This document shows positions 34,225-41,189 of a stretch of 41,189 nucleotides of DNA, in pieces. The stretch spans positions 1 through 41,189 of the forward strand of contig CANROO010000003.1 in NCBI GenBank assembly GCA_947632235.1. The letters run 5' to 3'. How positions within the stretch are numbered: position 1 is the stretch's first letter; each line of letters starts with the position of its first letter. A program made the translations under genes and the position numbers. Source of the stretch: an uncultured Clostridia bacterium. Its GTDB lineage: Bacteria; Bacillota; Clostridia; Lachnospirales; CAG-274. Below the pieces are notes generated by a model. That model was not told the origin of the DNA and did not search any database. It worked only from the letters and a program-made list of their open reading frames with translations.

Positions 34225-36713
34225 AACTGATAATCTATGATTGCGAGGTCTTTAAATATGATTGGCTAGTTGTTTTCAAAGATAAAACAACCGGGACATT
34301 TACTTGTATTTGGAACGACAATGAGGCAGTTAAAGCTGCCATCTCGGACGATCATATATATGTCGGTTTCAATAGTAAACATTATGATCAATACATACTC
34401 AAGGCTATTGCGGCTGATTTTAACAATAAAGAGGTAAAAGCTACTAACGATTATATCATAGGTGGCGGTCAAGGTTGGGACTTTCCTCCTCTTAAAGATT
34501 ATTATTTCGCTTTCAACAATATTGATATACGAGATGATATGCAACAAGGTTTATCGCTTAAAGCAATAGAGGGACACCTCGGTATGCCTATTAAAGAAAG
34601 CACCGTACCATTTGACATTGACCGACCTCTAACATCGGAAGAACGGCGAGAAACAGAATTTTATTGTAAATACGATGTTAATGCCGCCGAAACACTGATG
34701 GACTTTCGTATAGATTATCTGAGGACAAAACTTAACCTTGGTAAGCGTGCCGGTATAAACGAAGTAAAAGCTCTTGCTGCTACAAATGCCAAACTTACAG
34801 CTATGATGTTGAGAGCTGAAAGGAAAGAATGGACAGACAGCAGAGAATATGTATATCCAGATAATTTGGATATAACCGTTATACCCAAACAAATTTTAGA
34901 TTTCTTCGATACGATCCACAATAAAACCATTCCCGATGATGTTTTATTTAAGACCTCTCTCGAAATCGAAATAGGAGGTATGCTCTGTAAATATGCTTGG
35001 GGCGGTGTACATGGTAGTCTTACAGCATATTATGAATGCGCCAATGAAAACAGAGTCATACAAAACAGAGATGTATCAAGTTTGTACCCGTCCTTGATAG
35101 AGCAATATAACTACTTATCAAGAAATGTCCCTGACCCCGAATTGTTTTACGCTATACGGCGTGATCGTATACAAGCGAAACATAATGGGGATAAGCAAAC
35201 GGCTAATGACTTAAAATTACCTCTTAATACCGTTTCGGGCGCACAGGAAAATCAATATAACGACCTTTACGATCCATTACCAACCCGTTCATTGCGAATA
35301 TCGGGACAATTATTTTTGACAGTCTTGACAATGCGATTATTAAATGCTTGTAAAAGCATAAAACTTCTTAATCTCAATACCGATGGTTTAATGTATTCTA
35401 TCGACAAAAACGAACTGTCAATCGTAGAACAAATTGCTCACGAATGGGAAAAGGAAACTCGTTTTGAATTAGAAACAGACGATATTAACCGAGTGTGGAT
35501 AAAAGATGTAAATAATCTGCTCATTGAAAAAACCGATGGATCCATAAAAAAAGTCGGAGCATACCTTAATTATGGTATTTCAAATAAGGGTGCTTGGGCT
35601 ATCAATAACAGTATGATTATTGTTAAAAAGGCGCTTGAAGAATATTTTATCAACGGGACGCCCGTCGAAGAAACAATCAACAATGCAACCAAGCTATTGC
35701 AGTTTCAGATCATAGCCAAAGCAGGTTCAAAATATAAAGAGGCTTATCAACTTATCGATAATGAAATTGTCCCCGTACAAAAGGTAAATCGTGTATATTC
35801 AACAACTGATACACGACTTGGAAAGATTTATAAAGTCAAAGGTGAGAATAATTCAACTGCCAAAATAGAAATGCTCCCGGAGCATTGTATCATTGACAAT
35901 GATAATTGCCTCACCATAGACGATATAGATAAACAATTCTACATAGATATTGCAAAAAAACGAATAAATGATTTTTTGGGAATCGTACCCGAAAAATCTA
36001 CAACAAGGAGGAAAAAAGATATGGCAACAACCACAAAAACAAAAAATGTATATCAGAAATTGCTCGAAGCACGGGCAAAGTTTTTAAAGGCGAATGTGCA
36101 GAAAACAGGTAAAAATATGCACTTATCTTTCAAGTATTTTGAATTGGAAGATATTGTACCGGTTGCAACAGATATTTTTACAGAGGTTGGCATTATACCT
36201 TTAGTAAATTTTACAACCGATACAGCCTCTATAACGATTGTCAATACAGACAATCCCGAAGAAACCATAGAGTTATCTGCTCCATTTAATCAGATCTCGC
36301 CCATTGTGAGTAATACAGGCAAACAGGCTACAAATGAAATGCAGGCACTTGGTTCATCTGTAACATATATGAGGCGTTATTTATACATGATTGCACTTGA
36401 TATTGTCGAAAATGACACAATAGACAGTTCGATAGGTGTAACATCTACGCCCGAAAAAAAGGCACCTGCTACTGCCGAGCAGAGACAGGAAGTAAAAGAA
36501 AATCTGACTGCGCCCGATGGTAATGCTACCACATTACAAATTAAGGGGTTGAAAAAAGTGCTGAAAAAATTAAGAGATGTTGACCCCTCTCAAGAAGAAC
36601 TTATTGCTAAAATCGCAGTCGAAACAAACGGGTTTACCGTCATAACAAAATCTGACTGTGAGGAGTTAATCAACCGCATAACAGATATGCTTGCAAAGCA
36701 TGAGAACGAGTAA
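34221..36713 (+). CDS. Family-B DNA polymerase fused in frame to an ERF-type annealing protein
   Basis: The 830-residue frame starts with a 3'-5' exonuclease (YDCEVF, DxE-type ExoI; NSKHYD ExoII; YCKYDV ExoIII), followed by motif A (RDVSSLYPSL), motif B (KLPLNTVSGA) and motif C (NTDGLMY) of family-B polymerases, ending near residue 600. Residues 601-830 are an ERF-superfamily single-strand annealing protein (VYQKLLEARAKFLK, then GSSVTYMRRYLYMIALDI). At the join AAGGAGG lies 9 nt before an in-frame ATG (36021), so ERF can also be made alone. ExoIII and motif C are slightly divergent. Confidence 0.88.
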   Translation: MKLIIYDCEVFKYDWLVVFKDKTTGTFTCIWNDNEAVKAAISDDHIYVGFNSKHYDQYILKAIAADFNNKEVKATNDYIIGGGQGWDFPPLKDYYFAFNNIDIRDDMQQGLSLKAIEGHLGMPIKESTVPFDIDRPLTSEERRETEFYCKYDVNAAETLMDFRIDYLRTKLNLGKRAGINEVKALAATNAKLTAMMLRAERKEWTDSREYVYPDNLDITVIPKQILDFFDTIHNKTIPDDVLFKTSLEIEIGGMLCKYAWGGVHGSLTAYYECANENRVIQNRDVSSLYPSLIEQYNYLSRNVPDPELFYAIRRDRIQAKHNGDKQTANDLKLPLNTVSGAQENQYNDLYDPLPTRSLRISGQLFLTVLTMRLLNACKSIKLLNLNTDGLMYSIDKNELSIVEQIAHEWEKETRFELETDDINRVWIKDVNNLLIEKTDGSIKKVGAYLNYGISNKGAWAINNSMIIVKKALEEYFINGTPVEETINNATKLLQFQIIAKAGSKYKEAYQLIDNEIVPVQKVNRVYSTTDTRLGKIYKVKGENNSTAKIEMLPEHCIIDNDNCLTIDDIDKQFYIDIAKKRINDFLGIVPEKSTTRRKKDMATTTKTKNVYQKLLEARAKFLKANVQKTGKNMHLSFKYFELEDIVPVATDIFTEVGIIPLVNFTTDTASITIVNTDNPEETIELSAPFNQISPIVSNTGKQATNEMQALGSSVTYMRRYLYMIALDIVENDTIDSSIGVTSTPEKKAPATAEQRQEVKENLTAPDGNATTLQIKGLKKVLKKLRDVDPSQEELIAKIAVETNGFTVITKSDCEELINRITDMLAKHENE
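36021..36713 (+). CDS. Probable separately initiated ERF recombinase (internal start)
   Basis: A 230-residue product from ATG 36021, in frame within the polymerase-ERF gene, has its own ribosome site (AAGGAGG, 36005-36011). It covers the complete ERF domain plus an Ala/Pro linker and a C-terminal helical domain. ERF proteins anneal ssDNA and pair with an exonuclease; the YqaJ gene downstream fits this. Confidence 0.6.
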   Translation: MATTTKTKNVYQKLLEARAKFLKANVQKTGKNMHLSFKYFELEDIVPVATDIFTEVGIIPLVNFTTDTASITIVNTDNPEETIELSAPFNQISPIVSNTGKQATNEMQALGSSVTYMRRYLYMIALDIVENDTIDSSIGVTSTPEKKAPATAEQRQEVKENLTAPDGNATTLQIKGLKKVLKKLRDVDPSQEELIAKIAVETNGFTVITKSDCEELINRITDMLAKHENE

Positions 36714-36728
36714 AAGAGGTGATAGAAA

Positions 36729-37766
36729 ATGAAAGAGATACAGTGGTTGGACACAGCGAAGCAGTTAAAAATCGAGCCTCCGAAGAGAACAAAGAAGATA
36801 ACGGGAACAAGGTTTGCTACAATATTAGGACTGAATCCTTGGAGTACACCTTTTGAGATGTGGTGTGCTATCACAAAAACATATGAGCTGCCATTTGAAG
36901 ATACAATATTCACTTCGGCAGGTAAAATAATTGAGCCTAAACAAGCTGAATATATGAAAAATTCATATGGTATGACTCTTATTTCTCCTGCTGATAGGTA
37001 CGGCTCCGATTATTTTAATGTTACTCACGGAGATTTCTTCCCCGAAAACGCCCATCTTGGTGGTATGTGGGACTACCTTGGGGTAAACGAAGAAACAGGT
37101 GAAATAGATACTGTCCTTGAGATGAAAACAACAAAGAGAATTGAAGATTGGCAAAATGACGCTCCCGAATATTACGCATTACAAGCTGCTCTTTATGCTC
37201 ATTTGTTAGGCATTGACAATGTAATCATGGTTGCTTCTTTCCTTGACGAAAAGGACTACGAGGATCCCAACAAATATAAGCCGACTATCAAAAACACCAT
37301 TACGGTTGAGTTTAAGGTATCGGAGCGTTACCCGGACTTTGCCGATAAGATAACCGAGGTTGAGCAATGGTGGGCTGAATATGTAGATAAAGGTGTTTCG
37401 CCAATTTATGATGACGCAAAAGATGCTGAAATCTTGGCGGCTCTCCGCACCAACACTCTTTCCCCGGAAACAGATATTGAAGCTCTGATAACAGAAGCCG
37501 AAGGTCTGAAAAAGGAAATTGACGAAGTGTCAGCGTCTATTTCCGATAAGGAAAAGCGTCTTAAAAGCCTTAATGAGGTTATTAAAGAATATGCTGTTAA
37601 TCAATTCAGAGATGGTGATAAAAAGGTCGAAGTCAAGGGAAATACTTATACTTGGACAGTTTCTCGCACCGAAACCACCTCAATAAACAAAGAGGCTCTT
37701 AAAGCTGACGGTTTACTCGAAAAATACAGCAAAAACTCAGCATCATTTAGATTGACAGTTAAATAA
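36729..37766 (+). CDS. YqaJ/lambda-exonuclease-family viral recombinase
   Basis: The 345-residue protein has the family opening TGTRFATILGLNPWSTPFEMW (N-terminal, about 26-45), the nuclease core GGMWDYLG...VLEMKTT with D, E and K of the PD-(D/E)xK fold, and a C-terminal coiled coil (about 255-290). It is expected to resect 5' strands to load ERF. It starts 15 bp after the ERF stop. Confidence 0.93.
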   Translation: MKEIQWLDTAKQLKIEPPKRTKKITGTRFATILGLNPWSTPFEMWCAITKTYELPFEDTIFTSAGKIIEPKQAEYMKNSYGMTLISPADRYGSDYFNVTHGDFFPENAHLGGMWDYLGVNEETGEIDTVLEMKTTKRIEDWQNDAPEYYALQAALYAHLLGIDNVIMVASFLDEKDYEDPNKYKPTIKNTITVEFKVSERYPDFADKITEVEQWWAEYVDKGVSPIYDDAKDAEILAALRTNTLSPETDIEALITEAEGLKKEIDEVSASISDKEKRLKSLNEVIKEYAVNQFRDGDKKVEVKGNTYTWTVSRTETTSINKEALKADGLLEKYSKNSASFRLTVK

Positions 37767-37782
37767 AGGAGGTTTCATAACA

Positions 37783-37890
37783 ATGTATATAAATCCGTTC
37801 ATCGCAGGCATAATTTTCACAATTCTTGTTGAATTAGTGTTGTTTATATTATCTGCTGTAATAATAAGTGATAAAAAGGAGGACGAATAA
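37783..37890 (+). CDS. 35-residue single-span membrane protein
   Basis: MYINPFIAGIIFTILVELVL... is one hydrophobic helix followed by SDKKEDE. AAAGGAGG lies 9 nt upstream. Similar tiny proteins (MYINPF...) seem to recur in clostridial phages next to recombination genes. Function unknown. Confidence 0.75.
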   Translation: MYINPFIAGIIFTILVELVLFILSAVIISDKKEDE

Positions 37891-37891
37891 A

Positions 37892-38383
37892 ATGGCAAGA
37901 ATACCTTTAACAAACGGCTTTACACTGATACCCGAAGGAACATACATTTTCAGAATATACGATGCCAAGTATGACGAAGAATTTGGTAAAATCGTTATCA
38001 ATCTTATAACTGCACAGGGAGCTAAATACACCGAACGCTTTTCTATCAAAAACAAAGATGACGAATATAACGAAAAAGCTCTCAATGCTTTTAGTTATTT
38101 CGCTAAGACAGCAATGAATGATTATTCGCTTGAAGATATAAGTCCGGAAGAACTTATAGGTCATTATATCAAGGCTGAGGTCATACATACGCAAGTGGAA
38201 TCTACCAAAGAGCCAGACAAAATGTTGACATTTATGAATCTTGGCGATAAAGCGCCGGCTGATGGTTTCGACATTGAACCTACCAAACAGGCTATGAAAA
38301 CAGGCAAAGCGGAAACATCTACCGCCTCTGCCACTTCACAAAAAACCACAAAAGGTTTAGATTTGGACGCACTTTTAGGGTAA
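37892..38383 (+). CDS. Phage DNA-replication accessory protein, possible SSB-like
   Basis: The 163-residue protein has a beta-rich core (GFTLIPEGTYIFRIYDAKYD...) and a Ser/Thr/Ala linker ending LDLDALLG, an acidic-hydrophobic tail reminiscent of ssDNA-binding protein tails. AAAGGAGG lies 9 nt before ATG 37892, one base after the small membrane gene. The SSB role is inferred from the layout and the recombination context only. Confidence 0.6.
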   Translation: MARIPLTNGFTLIPEGTYIFRIYDAKYDEEFGKIVINLITAQGAKYTERFSIKNKDDEYNEKALNAFSYFAKTAMNDYSLEDISPEELIGHYIKAEVIHTQVESTKEPDKMLTFMNLGDKAPADGFDIEPTKQAMKTGKAETSTASATSQKTTKGLDLDALLG

Positions 38384-38396
38384 TGAGTATTATTTT

Positions 38397-38417
38397 GAGG
38401 GGAGATATTCTCCCCTC
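38397..38417 (+). other. Perfect 9-bp hairpin before the HD gene
   Basis: GAGGGGAGA and TCTCCCCTC pair across a 3-nt loop, 15 bp before the HD-gene ATG. It ends just before GGGAGG, the ribosome site. No U-run follows, so control of translation or RNA stability is likelier than termination. Confidence 0.5.
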
Positions 38418-38432
38418 TTGGGAGGTAAACAT

Positions 38433-39011
38433 ATGGAAATTGACGAACGACTTAAAAAATTGAATGGTTTAATGAAAAATAAAATACCCGGTGAGTTCAT
38501 AGAATGGCTTTTTGATAACAATTTTCTGACAGCTCCGGCAAGCACAAGATTTCATAGGAACTATGAGGGAGGTCTGTTCGACCATAGTTATATGGTAGCA
38601 AAATTACTTGTAAAATTGACCGAAACAAACTGTCTGTCGTGGCAAAGACCCGAAAGTCCTTACATCATAGGTATGTTTCACGATTTATGTAAAATAGATC
38701 AATATTACCACCCTATCATTGATGAGTACGAGTCACTTGGTTTTAATGGAGTACGACACTCTATCTGTGATACCTCTAAATGGGAATATAACCCTAACAC
38801 TTTACTCAAAGGGCATGGTGATAAATCCGTCATGCTGCTGTCTACACATATGCGGTTGACCGAAGAAGAAATGTTATGTATACGCTTCCATATGGGCGCA
38901 TTTACAAATAAAGAAGAGTGGAGCCAATATACCGATGCAATACATAAATATCCTAATGTATTATGGACACATCACGCAGATATGCTTGATACTCATGTAA
39001 ATAAAATTTAA
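38433..39011 (+). CDS. HD-domain phosphohydrolase-like phage protein
   Basis: The 192-residue protein has the H...HD...D pattern: DHSYMVAK (H51), FHDLCK (H83-D84), then HGDKSVM and HHADM. HD proteins cleave phosphoester bonds in nucleotides or nucleic acids. ATG 38433 follows GGGAGG by 7 nt. Substrate unknown; a dNTP or 3'-end role is possible in a replication module. Confidence 0.75.
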   Translation: MEIDERLKKLNGLMKNKIPGEFIEWLFDNNFLTAPASTRFHRNYEGGLFDHSYMVAKLLVKLTETNCLSWQRPESPYIIGMFHDLCKIDQYYHPIIDEYESLGFNGVRHSICDTSKWEYNPNTLLKGHGDKSVMLLSTHMRLTEEEMLCIRFHMGAFTNKEEWSQYTDAIHKYPNVLWTHHADMLDTHVNKI

Positions 39012-39024
39012 AGGAGGTAGAGAA

Positions 39025-39258
39025 ATGTATAAATTAAAAAAGAACGAAAACGGGCGAGTAAACAGTTTGCTTCGCACCGGCAAAGATTTTTCCAAAAATG
39101 ATTTGTCTGTATCGGCTGCTCAACATATCATTGACAACGGTACATTAGTTGAATCGGATATGCCCGATTACCCCATTTGCGTTGACAATCAATGGTATTT
39201 TGAGGGAGAAGCGATAGAAACAAGTACAAGACGAAAGAGAGGCAAAAATAATGGGTAA
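39025..39258 (+). CDS. Phage hypothetical protein, 77 residues
   Basis: The sequence is Asn/Lys/Asp-rich with a basic tail (RRKRGKNNG). AAAGGAGG lies 9 nt upstream. It overlaps the next gene by 8 nt. No known domain recognised; small hydrophilic proteins of this kind are common between HD and primase genes in phages. Confidence 0.65.
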   Translation: MYKLKKNENGRVNSLLRTGKDFSKNDLSVSAAQHIIDNGTLVESDMPDYPICVDNQWYFEGEAIETSTRRKRGKNNG

Positions 39259-39547
39259 AAGTTATTATTCTGACTATGCGGCGCATTGCCTAAGATATTT
39301 TGCAAGATTCCCAAAGCCGATCTTTAAAAGAGACATAGACGAAAAAACTTGGTTGGCAAGCGCTAATGCCTTAAAGAATTATACAAAGGAAGAAGAAAAT
39401 TTGATTCTTCTCGTATATCGTGAACGGGGTATGCTTGCAAACAGTGTCAGCAAGATTGCAAAAGAAAAAAATATCGAGCAAGGAGAATTGTGGCATCTTA
39501 TAAATGATGTTGAAAGAAAGGTGGCTATTGAATTTGGCTTGTTATAA
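39251..39547 (+). CDS. Phage hypothetical protein, 98 residues
   Basis: A mostly helical protein (DYAAHCLRYFARFPKPIF, then LILLVYRERGMLANSVSKIA near 55-74), with a repeat-free C-terminus. The NSVSKIAKEKNIEQGELWHL stretch has helix-turn-helix character, so DNA binding is possible but not shown. It overlaps the primase gene start. Confidence 0.6.
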   Translation: MGKSYYSDYAAHCLRYFARFPKPIFKRDIDEKTWLASANALKNYTKEEENLILLVYRERGMLANSVSKIAKEKNIEQGELWHLINDVERKVAIEFGLL

Positions 39548-40328
39548 TAATATCCCAAATGAATTAAAAAAGCTAAAACAATGGGTATGTGCTTATAAAG
39601 ATAGTAAAATACCTATGAAAGCATATGAAAATAGTGCGGCGAGTTCATCGGATCCCGATATGTGGTCTGACTATGAAACTGCTCATAACGCTATTAAAAA
39701 GGGATATTATGATTACTTGGGGTTTGTATTTGCAAACAACGGATATGTAGGCATTGATATTGATTGTGGATATGACGAAGACGGTTTTATAAACATACTC
39801 GGAGCAGACATCATTAAAAAATGTCATAGCTACACAGAGAAATCTCGGAGCGGAAGGGGTTTCCATATTCTGCTCCGAGGGGATCTCCCTTTCAACGGGC
39901 GAAATAATTTATCGGGCGTTGAAATATATAAATCTTCTCGATATTTTATCTTGACCGGTGAAGTATTACTATACCATGATATTATAGCCAATCAAGAAGC
40001 AATAGATTATATTCTCGACAAATATTTTCCCGATACAAGACAAGCTGATAAAAAGGTAATAAATAGAAATAAAATTTATTCGCCGATATGGGAGGAAGTC
40101 ATTAACAACGCCGGCAGGATAAAACTTCGTCCCATATATCCTAAAATATCATCGGGGAGCCGAAATATATGTTTAACTTCCCTTGCAGGTATGCTTCATA
40201 ATTTGGGATATAGCAAAAAACAGATATATAACGAGTTAATATATGCCAATAATACAGCGTGCGATCCTCCTCTACATATCAACGAAATTGTAACTATTTG
40301 TAATAGTATAGCGAGGTATAAAAGGTGA
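39534..40328 (+). CDS. Primase-polymerase (AEP/Prim-Pol family) protein
   Basis: The ~264-residue protein opens with NNIPNELKKLKQWVC, then shows the AEP motifs GIDIDC (DxD), SGRGFHILLRG and SRYFILTGE in order, followed by a C-terminal helical primase domain (about 205-260). It should prime replication of the element. The start is uncertain: AAAGGTGG suits TTG 39534 (9 nt); TTG 39528 and ATG 39504 are other options. Its stop overlaps the next ATG (TGATG). Confidence 0.85.
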   Translation: MACYNNIPNELKKLKQWVCAYKDSKIPMKAYENSAASSSDPDMWSDYETAHNAIKKGYYDYLGFVFANNGYVGIDIDCGYDEDGFINILGADIIKKCHSYTEKSRSGRGFHILLRGDLPFNGRNNLSGVEIYKSSRYFILTGEVLLYHDIIANQEAIDYILDKYFPDTRQADKKVINRNKIYSPIWEEVINNAGRIKLRPIYPKISSGSRNICLTSLAGMLHNLGYSKKQIYNELIYANNTACDPPLHINEIVTICNSIARYKR

Positions 40329-40741
40329 TGAAGAAAAACAAATACAATGACAAACGCCTAGAGAATTTGGCAAATGCGATAATAATGCAGGCGGCTCGTG
40401 ATTACGCTGCCGCATATATGGGCGAATATGTCAACGGACAAAAGCCCGAAATAGTTATACGGGAATGCGAAAAATTCTTTCGTTCCAAATGGTTTGAACG
40501 ACTTACTAATATTGACGGGAGTTGGTTAATGATGAAATTAAAAGTGGCTGAGCTACAAAAAGCAAAAAACATATTTGAACGAGCATTGGCAGAGGACGCT
40601 CCTATTAGAATTGCGTTACCTCGAACCACTACTCACGATGGTATAGTATATACTATTCCACCGAAATTAAAAGGTAAATTCCATAAAATTATGATTGGTA
40701 TAATCAAACAATTAAAAGAAGAAATATCGGAAATAAAGTAA
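40325..40741 (+). CDS. Phage hypothetical protein, 138 residues
   Basis: A helical, basic protein (KRLENLANAIIMQAARDYAA near 10-30, RECEKFFRSKWFERLT near 46-61, ending KGKFHKIMIGIIKQLKEEIS). GTG 40325 and ATG 40328 are both possible starts. Position and the FFRS...W pattern recall small phage proteins located next to primases. Not assigned. Confidence 0.6.
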   Translation: MMKKNKYNDKRLENLANAIIMQAARDYAAAYMGEYVNGQKPEIVIRECEKFFRSKWFERLTNIDGSWLMMKLKVAELQKAKNIFERALAEDAPIRIALPRTTTHDGIVYTIPPKLKGKFHKIMIGIIKQLKEEISEIK

Positions 40742-40756
40742 ATATGGAGGTATATT

Positions 40757-41189
40757 ATGTCAAATATAAAAGCTTACAAAGGTTTCAATAAAGATATGAC
40801 TTGCCGAGATTATCAATATGAAGAAGGTAAAGAGTATCATACAGATACGGCGGAATGCTGTGAAAGAGGGTTCCACTCTTGTTTATATCCTCTCGATTGT
40901 TTTTCTTATTACTCTCCCAATGAAAGCATATATCACGAAGTAATAGCATCCGGCGATATTGATGAAAGTTCAGACGACAGCAAAATCGCATCTACCGATA
41001 TAAAAATAGGTGCAAAATTGGATATTGCAGGGTTAGTAAAAGCTGCTATTGATTTTACTTTAAGTAAAGTAAATCCAAAAGTTAAATCAGATCAGCCTCG
41101 TGGCGCCTCATCTGCTACGGGGGACCGTGGTGCTTCATCTGCTACGGGGGACTATGGCGCTTCATCTGCTACGGGGGACTATGGCGCTT
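40757..41189 (+). CDS. DUF7666-type phage protein with 27-bp tandem repeats, 3' end outside window
   Basis: The frame starts at ATG 40757 with TGGAGG 6 nt upstream and is open to the window edge. The N-terminal ~110 residues (KGFNKDMTCRDYQYEEGKEY, then CCERGFHSC and PLDCFSYYSP) match a domain I know from phage proteins. From 41102 the coding sequence becomes a tandem array encoding GASSATGDY or R. Function unknown; such proteins can form beta-solenoids. Confidence 0.75.
   Translation, partial: MSNIKAYKGFNKDMTCRDYQYEEGKEYHTDTAECCERGFHSCLYPLDCFSYYSPNESIYHEVIASGDIDESSDDSKIASTDIKIGAKLDIAGLVKAAIDFTLSKVNPKVKSDQPRGASSATGDRGASSATGDYGASSATGDYGA
41102..41189 (+). repeat. 27-bp tandem repeat array (9-residue period)
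   Basis: Three full copies (41102-41128, 41129-41155, 41156-41182) and the start of a fourth differ by few bases. Each encodes GASSATGD plus R or Y and contains a G5 tract. The array continues past the window. Confidence 0.95.

Noticed and set aside
41102..41189. The 27-bp tandem units as a CRISPR array
   Set aside because: The units abut with no unique spacers and are in frame with a coding sequence, so they are protein-coding repeats.

Overview
The window looks like chromosome of a clostridial Firmicute, probably gut-associated. The evidence is the Bacillota-type order S10-spc-alpha ribosomal operon, Gly-Gly-rich Shine-Dalgarno sites before nearly every gene, a T-box leader, an AbrB/SpoVT-type regulator, Mini-RNase III and an L17 with a long central insert. 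No species can be named from the sequence. No rRNA, tRNA or CRISPR array was seen.

Layout. (1) 1-4.8 kb, minus strand: an operon of a zinc-ribbon/TIR/TPR membrane protein, a DUF2971-type protein and a zinc-ribbon SPFH protein (cut by the window start). It has a consensus promoter and two copies of a 30-bp palindromic repeat. (2) 4.95-21.2 kb, minus strand: rpsJ to rpmJ (S10 and spc clusters with secY, adk, map, a KOW protein and infA), then a new promoter and a structured leader in front of rpsM-rpsK-rpsD-rpoA-rplQ, closed by a strong terminator. (3) 21.3-23.0 kb: a voltage-gated-type K+ channel gene (minus), then an AbrB-family regulator and ispF (plus). (4) 23.0-27.5 kb, minus strand: cysE-cysS-mrnC-rlmB-mrp behind a cysteine T-box leader. 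(5) 27.5-41.2 kb: the left part of a prophage or related integrative element. A large serine recombinase and an XRE repressor point left. Early and replication genes point right, and the window ends inside them, so no structural genes are seen.

How the genes work together. The ribosomal block is ordinary in gene content, but three transcript segments can be read from promoters and leaders. The cysE-cysS transcript senses uncharged tRNA-Cys and feeds both cysteine synthesis and cysteine charging. In the element, a repressor and a small Cro-like protein face each other across three evenly spaced 19-bp palindromes, one of them inside a consensus rightward promoter. The rightward transcript encodes DNA processing: a RecU-like nuclease, two DNA methyltransferases, an SF2 helicase, a family-B DNA polymerase fused in frame to an ERF annealing protein, a YqaJ exonuclease, a possible ssDNA-binding protein, an HD hydrolase, a primase-polymerase and, at the edge, a protein with 27-bp tandem repeats.

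The items most worth a second look are the PolB-ERF fusion with an internal ribosome binding site, the G/C homopolymers in both methyltransferase genes (one split), the recombinase with no standard start codon, the triple operator array, the repeat protein at the right edge and the TIR-DUF2971-SPFH operon with its palindromes.
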